Of a stretch of DNA of 64,000 bases, positions 26,633-38,372 are shown one piece after another. The stretch is taken from NCBI GenBank assembly GCA_002943765.1, contig PQWQ01000026.1:62001-126000 (forward strand), read 5' to 3'. The notes under the pieces are model-generated. The model worked only from the letters and a program-made list of their open reading frames with translations. It was not told the DNA's origin and searched no databases. Positions within the stretch are counted from its first letter, which is position 1. Each line of letters starts with the position of its first letter. Position numbers and translations under genes: made by a program. The stretch is from Psoroptes ovis (Eukaryota > Arthropoda > Arachnida > Sarcoptiformes > Psoroptidae).

Positions 26633-29600
26633 ATGTCTGAAAGTAGAAAAATTAATGGTGATACTCATGATCTTACTATTATCGATTCATTTATGATGAA
26701 ATTTTCAAAATTATTCACAAATAATTCAACTAATAATAATAACAAGAATAACAGCAATAATCATAACGATACGACTAGCGTTTTCGATGAAATTTTCAAT
26801 CTGAATCCATTAGCTAGTCGATTGATAACATCTTATCAGAAAAAGGTAATGAAATGATTTTGAATTTTTCGAATTATTATTGTTTTAAAATTTATCAATT
26901 CTGTTCATACAGATATGTAATTATGATAAACAACAATGTGATCGATCATCGATAGCCATATTATCATCAATAAATTCAGCTATTGATGATCAACTGATAC
27001 GCAATGATGTCAATAATTCTTCTACAACAACCAAATCCACAACACCAAGATCATCAAATGCTAATCAAGTAACCAATAATCTCATAAATGCTGACCTAAT
27101 TGATTTAGATTTAATATCAGGTTCAGCATATACAATTAAATCAAAATCACAACAAGGATGGATTTCAATGTTGTTCAATGCCATATTACGTGTGATATTT
27201 TTCCCATTATATTTGCGGTGGTGGTCAGAACAAACGAATGCATTTCTTGTGACGATATTATTCATTTTGTATATAATGCAAATCGTATCGATACGTATCT
27301 ATTATTATAATTTAAATCGAAATTATAATTCAAATACCAACACAAATGCATCATCAGCGACATCATCGACATCGTTCAATTCAACATTGAATCAATATTC
27401 ATCGGCGAATTCATCATTCAATAGCCGCAATGAATTTGCTGACATTTCAGCCACTGAAATATTGATGCCGATTGCCATGATGATTGTGTTGGGTATTATC
27501 CACACGCAAATAGTTGGCACCAAGAGTTTTAAATCATCCTCCTCCAGCACATCATCATCAACTACATCAAATAATGCAATAAATAACCATAATCAATCAT
27601 CCAAAGATATCAGCCCAATCAGCAATAATAATCGGAAAATTAATAATACAAATAACAGCACCAATCATCAACATCATCACCATCATCATTCATCGACACA
27701 TAATCAAACTGATTGTTCATCATCATCAGGTAATTCATCCAGCTCTAGTTCGTCATCTTCGTCATCACCATCAGTTGATTCTTCACCTGTATCGAATGTA
27801 CGACAACGTTTACACAATCGTATGGTTCGCATGGAAAAATATAAAAATACGAATGTCGATGATAATGAAAAATGTGATCATATATCGACACCAGCAACTA
27901 TCGATAGTAAACCACCATTGCCGAAAATTAATGATATCAGTCATGATGATTTTAATGACTTGCCCAAGATCAGATTTTACAGTGAAAATAGATCATTCGA
28001 TCGAGATGATTCGATTGATACGTTGATGCAAAATGAATTCCCTTTGCCAATGCAACGAAAACGTTCAGATTCGCTACCAAAATCTTGGTCAAAACATCAT
28101 AAAAAATTACGTTCGAAATCTAATCGTTTGAATGTCGCATCTCAATCATTGAATTGGAATTATGATGATGATCATCTTAATTCATCACCGCTTCTATTGA
28201 GATCAAGTTTATATGGCAGTTCTATCGATTCCGAAGGAACAATATCACCGATGACTCCTACTATTTTACAGGTATTTGAATTCTTTATTATTTAAAAAAT
28301 TCATAAGCAGTATCTCTTCAAATCCAGGAAAATGAGTGGCCACCTGCTCATTCTGATGCATCATCCGAAGAAGAAGATAATGATCATGATCATGGACATA
28401 TTAATAAAGATTTTTTAAATCATCCATGTTTTAATGATCATGGTTCAACGAAAATATCAAGATCTTCGAGCAAAATTGATAAGAAAAATGATTCTAAAGA
28501 ACATGGTTCGAATCATTTTGATATCTATCAGAATTCACAACAGCAGCAACCAAAAACTTCTTCATCGGTTAATACCACCTCTGGGACTACTGCTGCTGCA
28601 GTGTCAAACGAGTTAAAAGGTTTGCATGTCATTCAGTCAATCATTCCATAGTAAGTGTTTTAATCTAAATGTAGTAAGTTGTTCCCTGTGGCAACAGCCT
28701 AATATTTGTCAAAAATATGATTTAAATGTTGTCGACATTGGTTCATCGATAATACGTAAAGTGGAAAGTGTTGAACATAGTAATGAATATTTTTACCTGG
28801 GCATCATGTTTTCGTTGACAATTGCAATGCTGCCGACCATATATCGGTTACAATATTCAACCAAAGATGGTCCAACCATTGCACAAATATTAAATTCATC
28901 ATCATTAGCTGCAGCTGTCACCCAACAACCGATCGTACTTACAACAGATATATCATATTTAAGTGATTTATATGGGATATGGACATATTTTCTTGAAGAA
29001 GCATTCTATTTCAATCGTAATTCGCGGATACGTTTCATCATCATTACAGCTATGATTGAACGTTTCGTATTGAGCTTGATATTTTTCTTCCTTCTTTGTG
29101 TTACTGAGCGTACATTCAAGCAGGTAATATTCATTGATAAATATGATTACATCGAACTAAATTTGATTAATCTGTTTCAGAGATTTTTATATTCGAAATA
29201 TTTCTCTCATATAACGCGAAGAGATCGTGCAAAACGTTCACAAATTCCACATTTTCGACTGCATAAGGTCCGGAATTTGAAAGTTTGGCTATCGGTACGA
29301 TCATATCTGAGACGGTAAATACGGTTGATTCATTTGATTTGAATTTTTAAATTAATTTTTATTCCAAATGTCCAATATCAGTTATGGACCACATCGTACA
29401 GTGGACACAATATGTTCAACCACTTTCATAATATCAATATGTTTGTTGACATGTATTAGTTTACAAATATTAAAAGATTCAAATGAATCATGTACAACGC
29501 GATTGATTTGTTGGGAAATGATATTTTGGAGTCTGGCAATGGGCATTTATATAATGCGTTTAATGATACTGGGTTCACGTATTAATCAAAAATATCGTTC

Positions 29601-29877
29601 AAATCTATCTGTATTGATAACGGAACAAATCAATCTATATCTTCAATTAGAACGTAAACCACACAAAAAAGATGCATTAATGTTGGCTAATCAAGTGTTG
29701 AAATTGGCTGTCGATCTGCTGAAAGAATTGGAATCACCATATAAGATCTCAGGTTTTAGTGCTAATCCATATTTGTATAATATAACCAAAGTGGTCGTAT
29801 TATCGGCCTTTTCAGCTGTGCTAACCGAAATGTTAGGCTTTAAATTGAAATTATATAAAATTAAATTAATTCGTTAA
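26633..29877 (+). CDS. PHTF: PHTF-family transmembrane protein
   Basis: Six exons, 26633..26845, 26913..28271, 28328..28619, 28675..29123, 29181..29314 and 29382..29877, give 980 aa. The family N-box is seen as SYQKKICNYDKQQ across the first junction, then ADLIDLDLISGSAY, and ILRVIFFPLYLRWW before the first membrane segments. The C-terminal half matches PHTF closely: DLNVVDIGSSIIRKV, FFFLLCVTERTFKQRFLYSKYFSHIT, IPHFRLHKVRNLKVWLSVRSYLRR, YGPHRTVDT, LITEQINLYLQLERKPHKK, YNITKVVVLSAFSAVLTEMLGF. About seven hydrophobic helices are visible. PHTF proteins are ER membrane proteins of unclear function, despite the homeodomain name. The middle (residues ~190-560) is Ser/Asn/His-rich filler. Intron 3 (28620-28674) has a poor donor (GTTTGC), chosen because it alone yields the conserved VSCSLW join. 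Confidence 0.9.
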
Positions 29878-30279
29878 TCATTTTTGGATCATGTGATTCA
29901 TCAAGAAGATTATCCAGGGAAAACAGCATCGTAATATATAAATGTGATTATCTGATGTGATCTATTAATGATAATGATGATTCACTCAAATTATCATTAT
30001 CTTCATAATTCAATGTTTTATTTGTTGTTGTTGTTGTTATCATCTTATAAGATTGCTTAAAATGTTTTTGATTTTGAATTTAAAAAAAATAAAAGATTTT
30101 ATTTTTGAAAATTTTTTTAAAAATTCAAAGTTTTCATCTTCAGATAATAGATGGCGCCATTGATGATAATTTTTTTTCCATGCCACGTTAGTCGGATCAG
30201 CTGTGAAATTTTTCAAAAATTTTTGCCATGATTAATTAATCAATGAAATTGAATTTAAAATCAATCGCAACACAAAATC

Positions 30280-33200
30280 ATGAATACAAATAGTGGAAAA
30301 TATAAATTTGCCATACCATTGGATTCGAACATATCAATCACATCGCAACAATTTGCCGAATCGGTACCTAATCCAGCCAAAGTATACCCGTTTGAATTGG
30401 ATACATTTCAAAAACAGGCGATTATACAAATTGAAAAAGGTGAAAATGTATTTGTCGCAGCGCATACATCGGCCGGTAAAACAGTGGTCGCTGAATATGC
30501 AATTGCGTTAGCATTCGCTAATAAAACACGGGTCATTTATACTTCACCAATCAAAGCTTTGTCGAATCAAAAATTTCGTGATCTACGAAAAGAATTTAAA
30601 AATGTTGGCATTATTACAGGTATTTTCTTTGTATTTGAATGATTTCAATCAATAAATCTATGAAACATTTATTCCTTAATGACAGGTGATGTTCAACTTA
30701 ATCCAGAAGCACAATGTTTAGTAATGACAACCGAAATTCTATTACAAATGCTTTACAATAGTTCAGATACGATAAATCACTTGGAATTTGTCATATTTGA
30801 TGAATGTCATTATGTTAATGATACAAAACGTGGTCATGTTTGGGAAGAAGTTTTCATATTGCTGCCATCAACGATTAAATTAGTGTTATTAAGTGCAACT
30901 GTACCGAATGTAATTGAATTTTCTGATTGGCTTGGTCGTACCCGACAACGACAAATTTATGTAATCAGTACAACAAAAAGACCTGTACCATTGAAACATT
31001 ATCTCTATTTAGGACGTGATGGTAAAACACAAAATCAACAAATATTAATACTTGATGGTGATGGTCCAATCAACAAGGTGAATCATGAAAAAGCATTGGA
31101 AATAATGGAACAACGTAAAGCAAAATTTGGTTTTATCAAACGTAATCCACAAACTGAACGTAATGTTTATTTAAATCTGATCCGTCACCTGCAAAAGAAT
31201 AATAAATTACCGGTCATTTGTTTTACATTATCACGAAAAAAATGTGATCAAAATTTGGCAATGTTACTGAGTATCAAAGAAGAAAATTCAACGCTAACAA
31301 ATAAACGCGAATCATTTTACATTCGTCGTTTCATTTATAAACATTTGAAAAATTTAGATAAAACTGATTTCGAACTTGAACAAGTTAGACGAGTGAGCAC
31401 CATGTTGGTTCGTGGTTTCGGTGTACATCATTCTGGTATTTTACCAATTCTTAAAGAATTAACTGAAATATTGTTCAGCACTGGTTTGGTGAAGGTTTTG
31501 TTTGCAACCGAAACATTTGCAATGGGTGTCAATATGCCTGCTCGAACAGTGGTGTTTGATTCATTGAATAAACATGATGGCACTTGTCAAAGATTTCTGC
31601 GGCCAGCTGAATACATACAAATGGCTGGTCGTGCCGGTAGACGTGGTAAAGATTCGGAAGGAACTGTCATAATAGTTGCCAAATATGATGTGCCATCTAT
31701 CGTCGAATTAAATCTAGTGATGAAAGGTTTGGCACAATCATTGGAATCTCAATTTCGACTGACATATCACATGATATTGAATATGTTAAAGTAAGTTCAA
31801 TCATTGATTATGCTTCAACAAAGTAATCAAATTTATTTCCTTCAACAGGAGTCAAGCATCATCGATCGAAGAATTTCTAGAACGTTCATATCGTGAACAT
31901 AATAAAGTATTATCATCATCGAAAATTGAATCAGGCATGCAACAGCTGGCAAATAAATTGAATGAATTAGAAGAATTATCATGTGAAAAATGTTCCAAAG
32001 ATATTGATAAATGGTTTAAATGTTTTCAAACATTCTTGGAATTTAAAAGTTCCATTATGAATAAGCTAATAATGCGTGCATCTGATAGAAAATTATTAAA
32101 TTCTGGTCGTATCATTGTCATTGAAGATTCGAATGATATCTTGAAAGCAGGTGTTTTAATTAAATCTTTGAAATCATCGAACGTAATCAATGAATTAATG
32201 ATTTTACTTCAAAATGATGATAATGATTTCATTGTTGAAAATTTTCCAGTACAAAAAGTTTTCTGTTTGCTTAATAAACAGCTCAAACAAATTGATACGG
32301 CCGAAATCGTCAATGAGAATAATGAATCGACCAAATCATCGTTAATGAAAAATAAGAAAAAATTTTCAACCGAAAATGCTGGACAAAAATTGTTGGATTT
32401 AAAATTACCTCGAAACATTCAACTTTTATCATATTCAGCTGATAATTTTATTGGTCATGAAAAGCTGGGCAAACTAGATCCCGATACAATCATGTTACTG
32501 CAAGAATATTCACGTACATTGAAATCAATTGGAAAATCAAATGAATTCACCTGTTTTGGTTGTGAACAATTTTTCCGACATTATCACATTTATCGAAAAC
32601 GTTTCGAAATGCAAGATTCAATTCAACAATTAGATTATAAATTATCAAGTGAAAGTTTAGAATTATTACCTGAATATCGTCAACGTATTGAAATTCTGAA
32701 AAAATATCAATTCATTGATGAACATTTAGTATTGCAACCAAAAGGACACATTGCTAGTTGTCTATCTGAAAGTGAATTAATCATTACCGAAATGATTTTA
32801 GACAATTTAATGGGAAATCTAACCGATGAAGCTATACCAGCCGTACTTTCTTGTTTTATTTTCGATAGTAAACGATCGAATAGTATGGATAGTGTTGAAT
32901 CAACACAATACATCCAAGAAATTGAAGAATTAGATGATATTATTCGAAAAATTGTTAAAATTTGTATCAAATTCGGCCGCACTGAACATGAACATCATGT
33001 TGAAGATAGTGATACACATTATTTGGATCAATTAAATCTGGAACCAGTACGTGCTGTTTATGAATGGGCAAAAGGTCGAAATTTTAATGAAATCATGAAA
33101 TATACCAGCCTGCAAGAAGGTATAATGGTACGATGCATTCAGCGGGTTGATGAATTGATGAAAAATGTACGTATAGCCTCGCGAAATTTAGACCTAATCG

Positions 33201-33538
33201 ATTTTCAAGCAAAATTAGAACGATCATCAAAATTGATACGTCGTGATATCGTATTTATGCCATCACTGTATACAACCAAAGAAATGGTCGATATTATTGA
33301 TTATGATGAAAATAATGGTCCAAATATTGTTGATAAAAATAATACTGAACAACCAGTTGATGATGAATCTATCATACCTGCACCATCATCAACCATCAAT
33401 GAAGATAATGATGATGATAATGATTTTATTGATTTAAATGCAAATGATTTTTTCAATTATCATTTCAAAGATGATGAAGCTGATTTCCAGAATGTTGAAA
33501 CAATAAATGAAGAAAATTTTAGCGCAAATTTTCTTTAA
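30280..33538 (+). CDS. SKIC2: SKI2-type RNA helicase (superkiller complex)
   Basis: Three exons, 30280..30619, 30686..31790 and 31849..33538, give 1044 aa. Motifs in order: Q-type FQKQAI, Walker A SAGKT (64-68), TSPIKALSNQKF, DECH box (152-155) with YVND, LLSATVPN, GVHHSGILPILKE, FATETFAMGVNMPARTVVFD and QMAGRAGRRG. YVISTTKRPVPLKHYL and FRLTYHMILNML favour SKI2 over its relative MTR4. The C-terminal helical domain ends near PSLYTT. SKI2 feeds mRNA to the cytoplasmic exosome in 3'-5' decay. Two oddities: the roughly 250-300-residue N-terminal region usual in animal SKI2 is absent, the frame starting about 40 residues before the helicase, and an acidic 86-residue tail (959-1044) follows the normal end. 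The start ATG has no open frame upstream. Confidence 0.9.
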
Positions 33539-34847
33539 AATTATTTAAAATGATTTAATTTTATTTTTATTTTATTTAATATTCTGTGATATATGAGATT
33601 TTGTCTTTTTAAATTTTTGCCTTTTTCAAATTTTGTCCCGTTCAAATACTACGTTATCCGGTTTGTTTACATTTTTTTTTTATTTTGTAAACAAAATCCA
33701 TCCTTTTTCAAATCCAAAAATTTCTGATTTCGTCAAAACATTTTTTGATCATGTTTTTGAATTAAAAACCTATGAAACATAAATCAATCAATCGAATTTT
33801 TAAAACCAAAACATCGATCGATCAATGATGATGATGATGATGATGATTTCATGTTAAAACAAAACAACTAATCAAAAACATCAACAATAATTTTTGCATT
33901 TGACAAAATATTGAAAAAAAACTGTGATCAACCAATTAGTCAAAGACATTTGTTTGTAATCTACTGTTGCTGTTGTTGATGTTGCCGTTGCTGCTGGTGG
34001 TGCTGATGCTGCTGCTGTTGTCATCATTTTGATGCTCGTTGCTTAGCTATGATAGCTTTGGCTACAGCCAATGATGATGATTATTGATATCTCAATGTAT
34101 GGATAAATGGATAAATAGAATGATTGATAATGATATCATCATCATCATCAGCGAAAATATACTATTTGGTTTTTTGAGCTCAAAACAACAACGAAAATCA
34201 TATTTCAATGCTAAAACAGTGAAAAGTTATATACACTATAGGCTCCAATTGGTTGATATAATCATGTTTCATTCAATCATTCATTCATTCATTCATTCGA
34301 TCAATAATAATAATAATAATCTTTAAATTTTTCATTTCTCTGATGATGAATACTCCCATCAATCAACAATTATAATTATAATAATAATTATAATCAATTT
34401 TTTAATCAACTTTTAATCAACGATTTGTGTGCATATGTGTGTTTGGTGTGTGTATTTCTATATCAAAATAAATCAATTATCAAATGCTTTTTGTGTGTTT
34501 TTATTTTAAACATTTGTGTATGTAGTTGATCACTTGTACATAATAAAATATATTTCTGTGTGAAATACGAAGCTCTATACCAGCAACGTTACACTTGTTG
34601 ATCGTAGATTTTTTTAGTTTTTGGAAATTGAATTTGAATCGTTTTTTACGGCCGCTGGTTGTTGCTATCTATAATCTTGGAATTCTTTTGGTTTTTTGTT
34701 TTTGTGAATTTTAATTAAACATCAAAGGATTCAAATTGTTTTTCAGTTTCAAAATTTTCATTTTTTCAAATGAAAATTGATCCAATTCAATTATTCATAG
34801 TGAAAAATCATATTTGATTCATTCATTTTATCTTCATTTAAATCAAA
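33539..34847. other. Intergenic region between SKI2 and innexin A
   Basis: A 1.3-kb stretch without a supported gene. It contains GATGAT repeats near 33825, a CAG/CTG-type simple repeat at about 33960-34020 and ATTC tandem repeats near 34275-34300. The last few hundred bases should include the innexin promoter and leader. Confidence 0.5.
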
Positions 34848-36649
34848 ATGAGTTTAGCAAGACTTGTACCTATTGTAAGTATTTGGTGTGATTTGTTGAT
34901 ATAGAACCATTTAACCCTTATTTTTAAAAAACATTAATCGTTTCCACCTGTTGTCCAATCATCCGTGAATCAAGAATCGTCTAAAATATTTGAGTAAGTT
35001 CATTGAATAATTATTGTTTGCTTGATTGATTAATCATTCGTTTATTATAATCAAACTAGCGAAAATACGTGAAATAACAATCGATGATATAACATTTCGT
35101 TTACATTATCGTTTTACATTTTCATTTTTATTGATCGGTAGTCTATTATTGGCTGGTGAACAATTTTTTGGTAAACCAATACAATGTATCAATACTGGTC
35201 AAGGCAGTAATTATGTTCCTGATGCTGTCATTAATTCATATTGTTGGGTATGTAACTTGAAAATATCATTTTTGATAATGGACTTACGATTTAATCATTC
35301 AATAATTCCTATGATTGAAAGATTGAAGGGACATTTACGCTGCCGAAAGGTTTAATGAAAAGTATGTTGTTGAATTTTTCCAAAAATACTCGAATTCAAT
35401 GATTAATTCTGTGAATATTCCAAATCTTAAATCTATCTTGAATAGTTATTGGTTATGAAGTATCAGCACCTGGTATTGAACAATATAAAGAATTTGTTGA
35501 TGAAGCTAAACATGAAAAAGATGAAATCTTAGAACATACATATTATCAATGGGTCGGTGTTGTATTGTTTTTACAATCATTAACATTTTATACATCGCAT
35601 TTATTATGGAAAATATGGGAAAAAAGTATGTTTCGATTGAATTAATAACAATTAATCATATAATCTCCACTGATTTCTTGTTTTTCATTAACAACCAAAA
35701 TAGACAAAATGAGCGATATTGTTAATGATTTGAATAAAGCAATATTGGAAACATCAAAGAAAAATTCAGGGCAAACGAATCTTGTTGAATATTTATATCG
35801 AACAGCTGGTTCAAATAATAATTATGCATTTCGTTATTTTCTTTGTGAAATAATTAACTTTATCAACGTTGTTTTGAACATGGTAATTTAAATCATTGAA
35901 TCGATTGTGTATTTATCTGATTTGAATTTCTCTGGAAATAGATATTCATCAATTGGTTTCTAGGTGGACAATTCACCAGTTATGGTTTGAATGTTTTACG
36001 ATTCTTGGATGATGATTACTCACAAAGAGTCGATCCAATGGCTAAAACATTTCCTAAAATGACTAAATGTACCTTTCGAAGATTTGGTCCATCGGGTGAT
36101 ATTATCAAGTATATTTTTTTGAATACATTAATCCTTGATTCTATTCATGATTGAATTCCATTTTGTATATTTCTGATTCTGTAATTTAGAACTGATCATC
36201 TTTGTTTACTTCCATTGAATATTTTAAATGAAAAAATGTATGTCGTATTTTGGTTTTGGTTATATTTGGTTGCAATCATATCACTGATAACCATTATCGT
36301 GCGTTTATTATTCATAATATCACCAAAAATCCGAAATCTTCGATTAACTCGGCTACAACGTTTCGCTGACATAAAAGATTTAAAAGTAATACTCGATCAA
36401 GCATCATATGCTGATTGGTTTGTCATACACATGGTAAATATCATTTTTACATTGCATTTTTTATAATTTCACAGCTGATTTATTTCTTATTATTTCAATT
36501 TCATTTTTTATCCCGTGATTAAAATTCAGATCGATAAAAACATTGATCCAATGCATTTCCGTGATGTGATGAAAGAATTGGCAGCCAAAATCAAAGGTGG
36601 TGATTCGAAATCAAATTATGAAAAACAAGTTAATGATACTAGTGTTTGA
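34848..36649 (+). CDS. Innexin A (gap-junction protein)
   Basis: Nine coding exons are inferred: 34848..34874, 34975..34993, 35060..35247, 35322..35361, 35446..35625, 35704..35882, 35942..36108, 36190..36433 and 36530..36649 (387 aa, all phases agreeing). Innexin hallmarks are FRLHYR before the first membrane helix, the loop cysteines in GKPIQCI and YCW, the signature YYQWV, FLGGQFTSYG, DPMAKTFPKMTKCTF and CLLPLNILNEKMYVVFWFW. There are four membrane helices. It should form intercellular channels or hemichannels. The first two exons (27 and 19 nt, MSLARLVPI and NRLKYL) are small and their sites weak, so the N-terminus is tentative; the acceptors before 35322 and 34975 are also poor. It is more divergent than the other two innexins here and has many more introns. 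Confidence 0.85.
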
Positions 36650-37093
36650 TATTTCTAATTGATTTAATACATATTTATCTAAGCAAAAAATACAAATTCA
36701 ATTTCAAAAAATTAAAATCTATTCATTTAAAAATGCTTCGAACATTGCGTAGCCATTAATCATCATCGAATATTTGCCCAAAATTCTGCTCAATTTCCTA
36801 ATTCTTATCTTTTTGAATTTTTTTTCAAATTGTAAAATTTAAGATTATATTTTTGAAAGAATTTATATTTGATTTATTATTTGTTTTCATTTTCCAATCA
36901 TTTGTTTATTTGTTTGTTTTGTGATGGTGTAATTTTTCAATCATTTTTCAATTCTATAAATCTTTATTTTTGTTTATTTTAGATCGTTACACAATCAATG
37001 TTTATCATTAATAGAATCAAAATCAAAGACAGACATATAAACAATGACAAAGACAAATCAGAGAAATGAAATATAAAAGAAATAAAACTTTGA

Positions 37094-37294
37094 TCAAAAG
37101 CATCTTATCACAATCAAATATGTTTCGATTTGTTGTGCTATATCACGTATACGTGACCATATTTCAATTAATTTCATTGATTCCTTCAAATGGTTTAGTA
37201 TTTTATTGATTTTATTCGACATTTTCACCCGAATTAATGCACAAGGCACCAGGATTGTACCGAATTTGCTGCACCGAAAACAATCGAAAACCAT
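37094..37294 (-). CDS. Small hypothetical protein, doubtful
   Basis: A 66-codon ATG-started frame. Its second half looks like an amphipathic helix (KINKILNHLKESMKLIEIW then SRIRDIAQQIETYLI), and its composition is less repetitive than the surrounding DNA, which is why it is listed. There is a CAG acceptor-like site and a GGTGAA donor-like site inside, so it could be part of a spliced gene. I do not recognise it. No other exon could be attached. Confidence 0.3.
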   Translation of the reverse strand: MVFDCFRCSKFGTILVPCALIRVKMSNKINKILNHLKESMKLIEIWSRIRDIAQQIETYLIVIRCF

Positions 37295-38275
37295 TCATAA
37301 ATTTGTAATTAATCGAAATTAACTTTGAAATGGAATTTCAATCATTTTTCGTCTTTGAAAATGATCAATTTTCTCACCAATTTTGCAACTTGACTGTGGT
37401 ATTTACCACTGCTCAATCAAAGACTATTTATTGTTTGAGTATTTTAATAAATAAACATAAATATCAAAGGTTCAAAGTTTTTTTTTCAAAATATATATCA
37501 TGAGTTTTAAAAATGTTTCAATAGAACTGTTTAGTGTAGTGTACTTTTAATTTTTAAATTTTTTCTGATTGAAAGATTGAAATCAACAGACAACAAATGA
37601 AAAATGTCGCGCCGATTGTCAAATAATGATTGCAATTGCACGTTTGATATCAATGGAAAACGGTATTATTATCGTATCATCTTGTAGGAATTATTTTTAG
37701 ATTATTATCTGTCATTTTCTTTTCATTTTTTATGATTCAAACATTTTAAGAAAAAAAGATTAGTCAAAGGATTGAAATTGAAAGAAATAGATTGAAAAAG
37801 CCACCAAATGGCGCTCTTTTTGGATTTAAAAAAAATTCAAAAATTTAAAAGTCCACTGGACTATTTTGACCCAAAAGGTCTCCATTATTGTGTCGCTATT
37901 TCGATTTGTCATTGTAACAGGTTGATAATTCGAGAGTTCGATTTGAATTAGTCTCAAATTGTGTTTTCATTCGTATTCAATTGATTGATTGATTATAATT
38001 AAAAAATCAAAAAATTAATGATTAATTATGCGGTATTGATATCGTGTATCGTTGTTTGACTATTGTCAAGTATTGTTTAATTATAAATTAATCGAAAAAT
38101 GAACTATAAAGATGGCAAAGAAGAATTTCCGATAATTGAAATTGGATTGATTGAAATATTTCTGTTTTATCCGCGTTCAACAACACATCCACTTGATTTT
38201 TGATATTATTAATCACAAGTGGAATAATTCAAAGCAAAAAAATTTAATTAAAATTTTAAAAAAATAGAAAATCTA

Positions 38276-38372
38276 CGACCGAGGTGGGATTCGAACCCAC
38301 GACCTTTGGATTACTTTTTTATTTTTTTCGTAATTTAGAAGTCCAATGCGCTATCCACTGCGCTACGCGGTC
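38276..38372 (-). tRNA. tRNA-Arg (anticodon TCT) with a 24-nt intron
   Basis: Read on the minus strand from 38372: acceptor arm GACCGCG pairing with CTCGGTC (one C-U mismatch), D arm GCGC..GCGC, anticodon stem TTGGA pairing with TCCAA, and T arm GTGGG TTCGAAT CCCAC. The anticodon is TCT, reading AGA codons. A 24-nt AT-rich insert (38312-38335) lies one base 3' of the anticodon, the standard site for nuclear tRNA introns. GTGGGTTCGAATCCCAC is an intact internal B box; AGCGCAGTGGATAGCG fits the A box. Confidence 0.93.

Noticed and set aside
30280..33538. MTR4 rather than SKI2 as identity of the helicase
   Set aside because: YVISTTKRPVPLKHYL, GVHHSGILPILKE and FRLTYHMILNML fit SKI2 better, and no KOW-type arch sequence typical of MTR4 was recognised.
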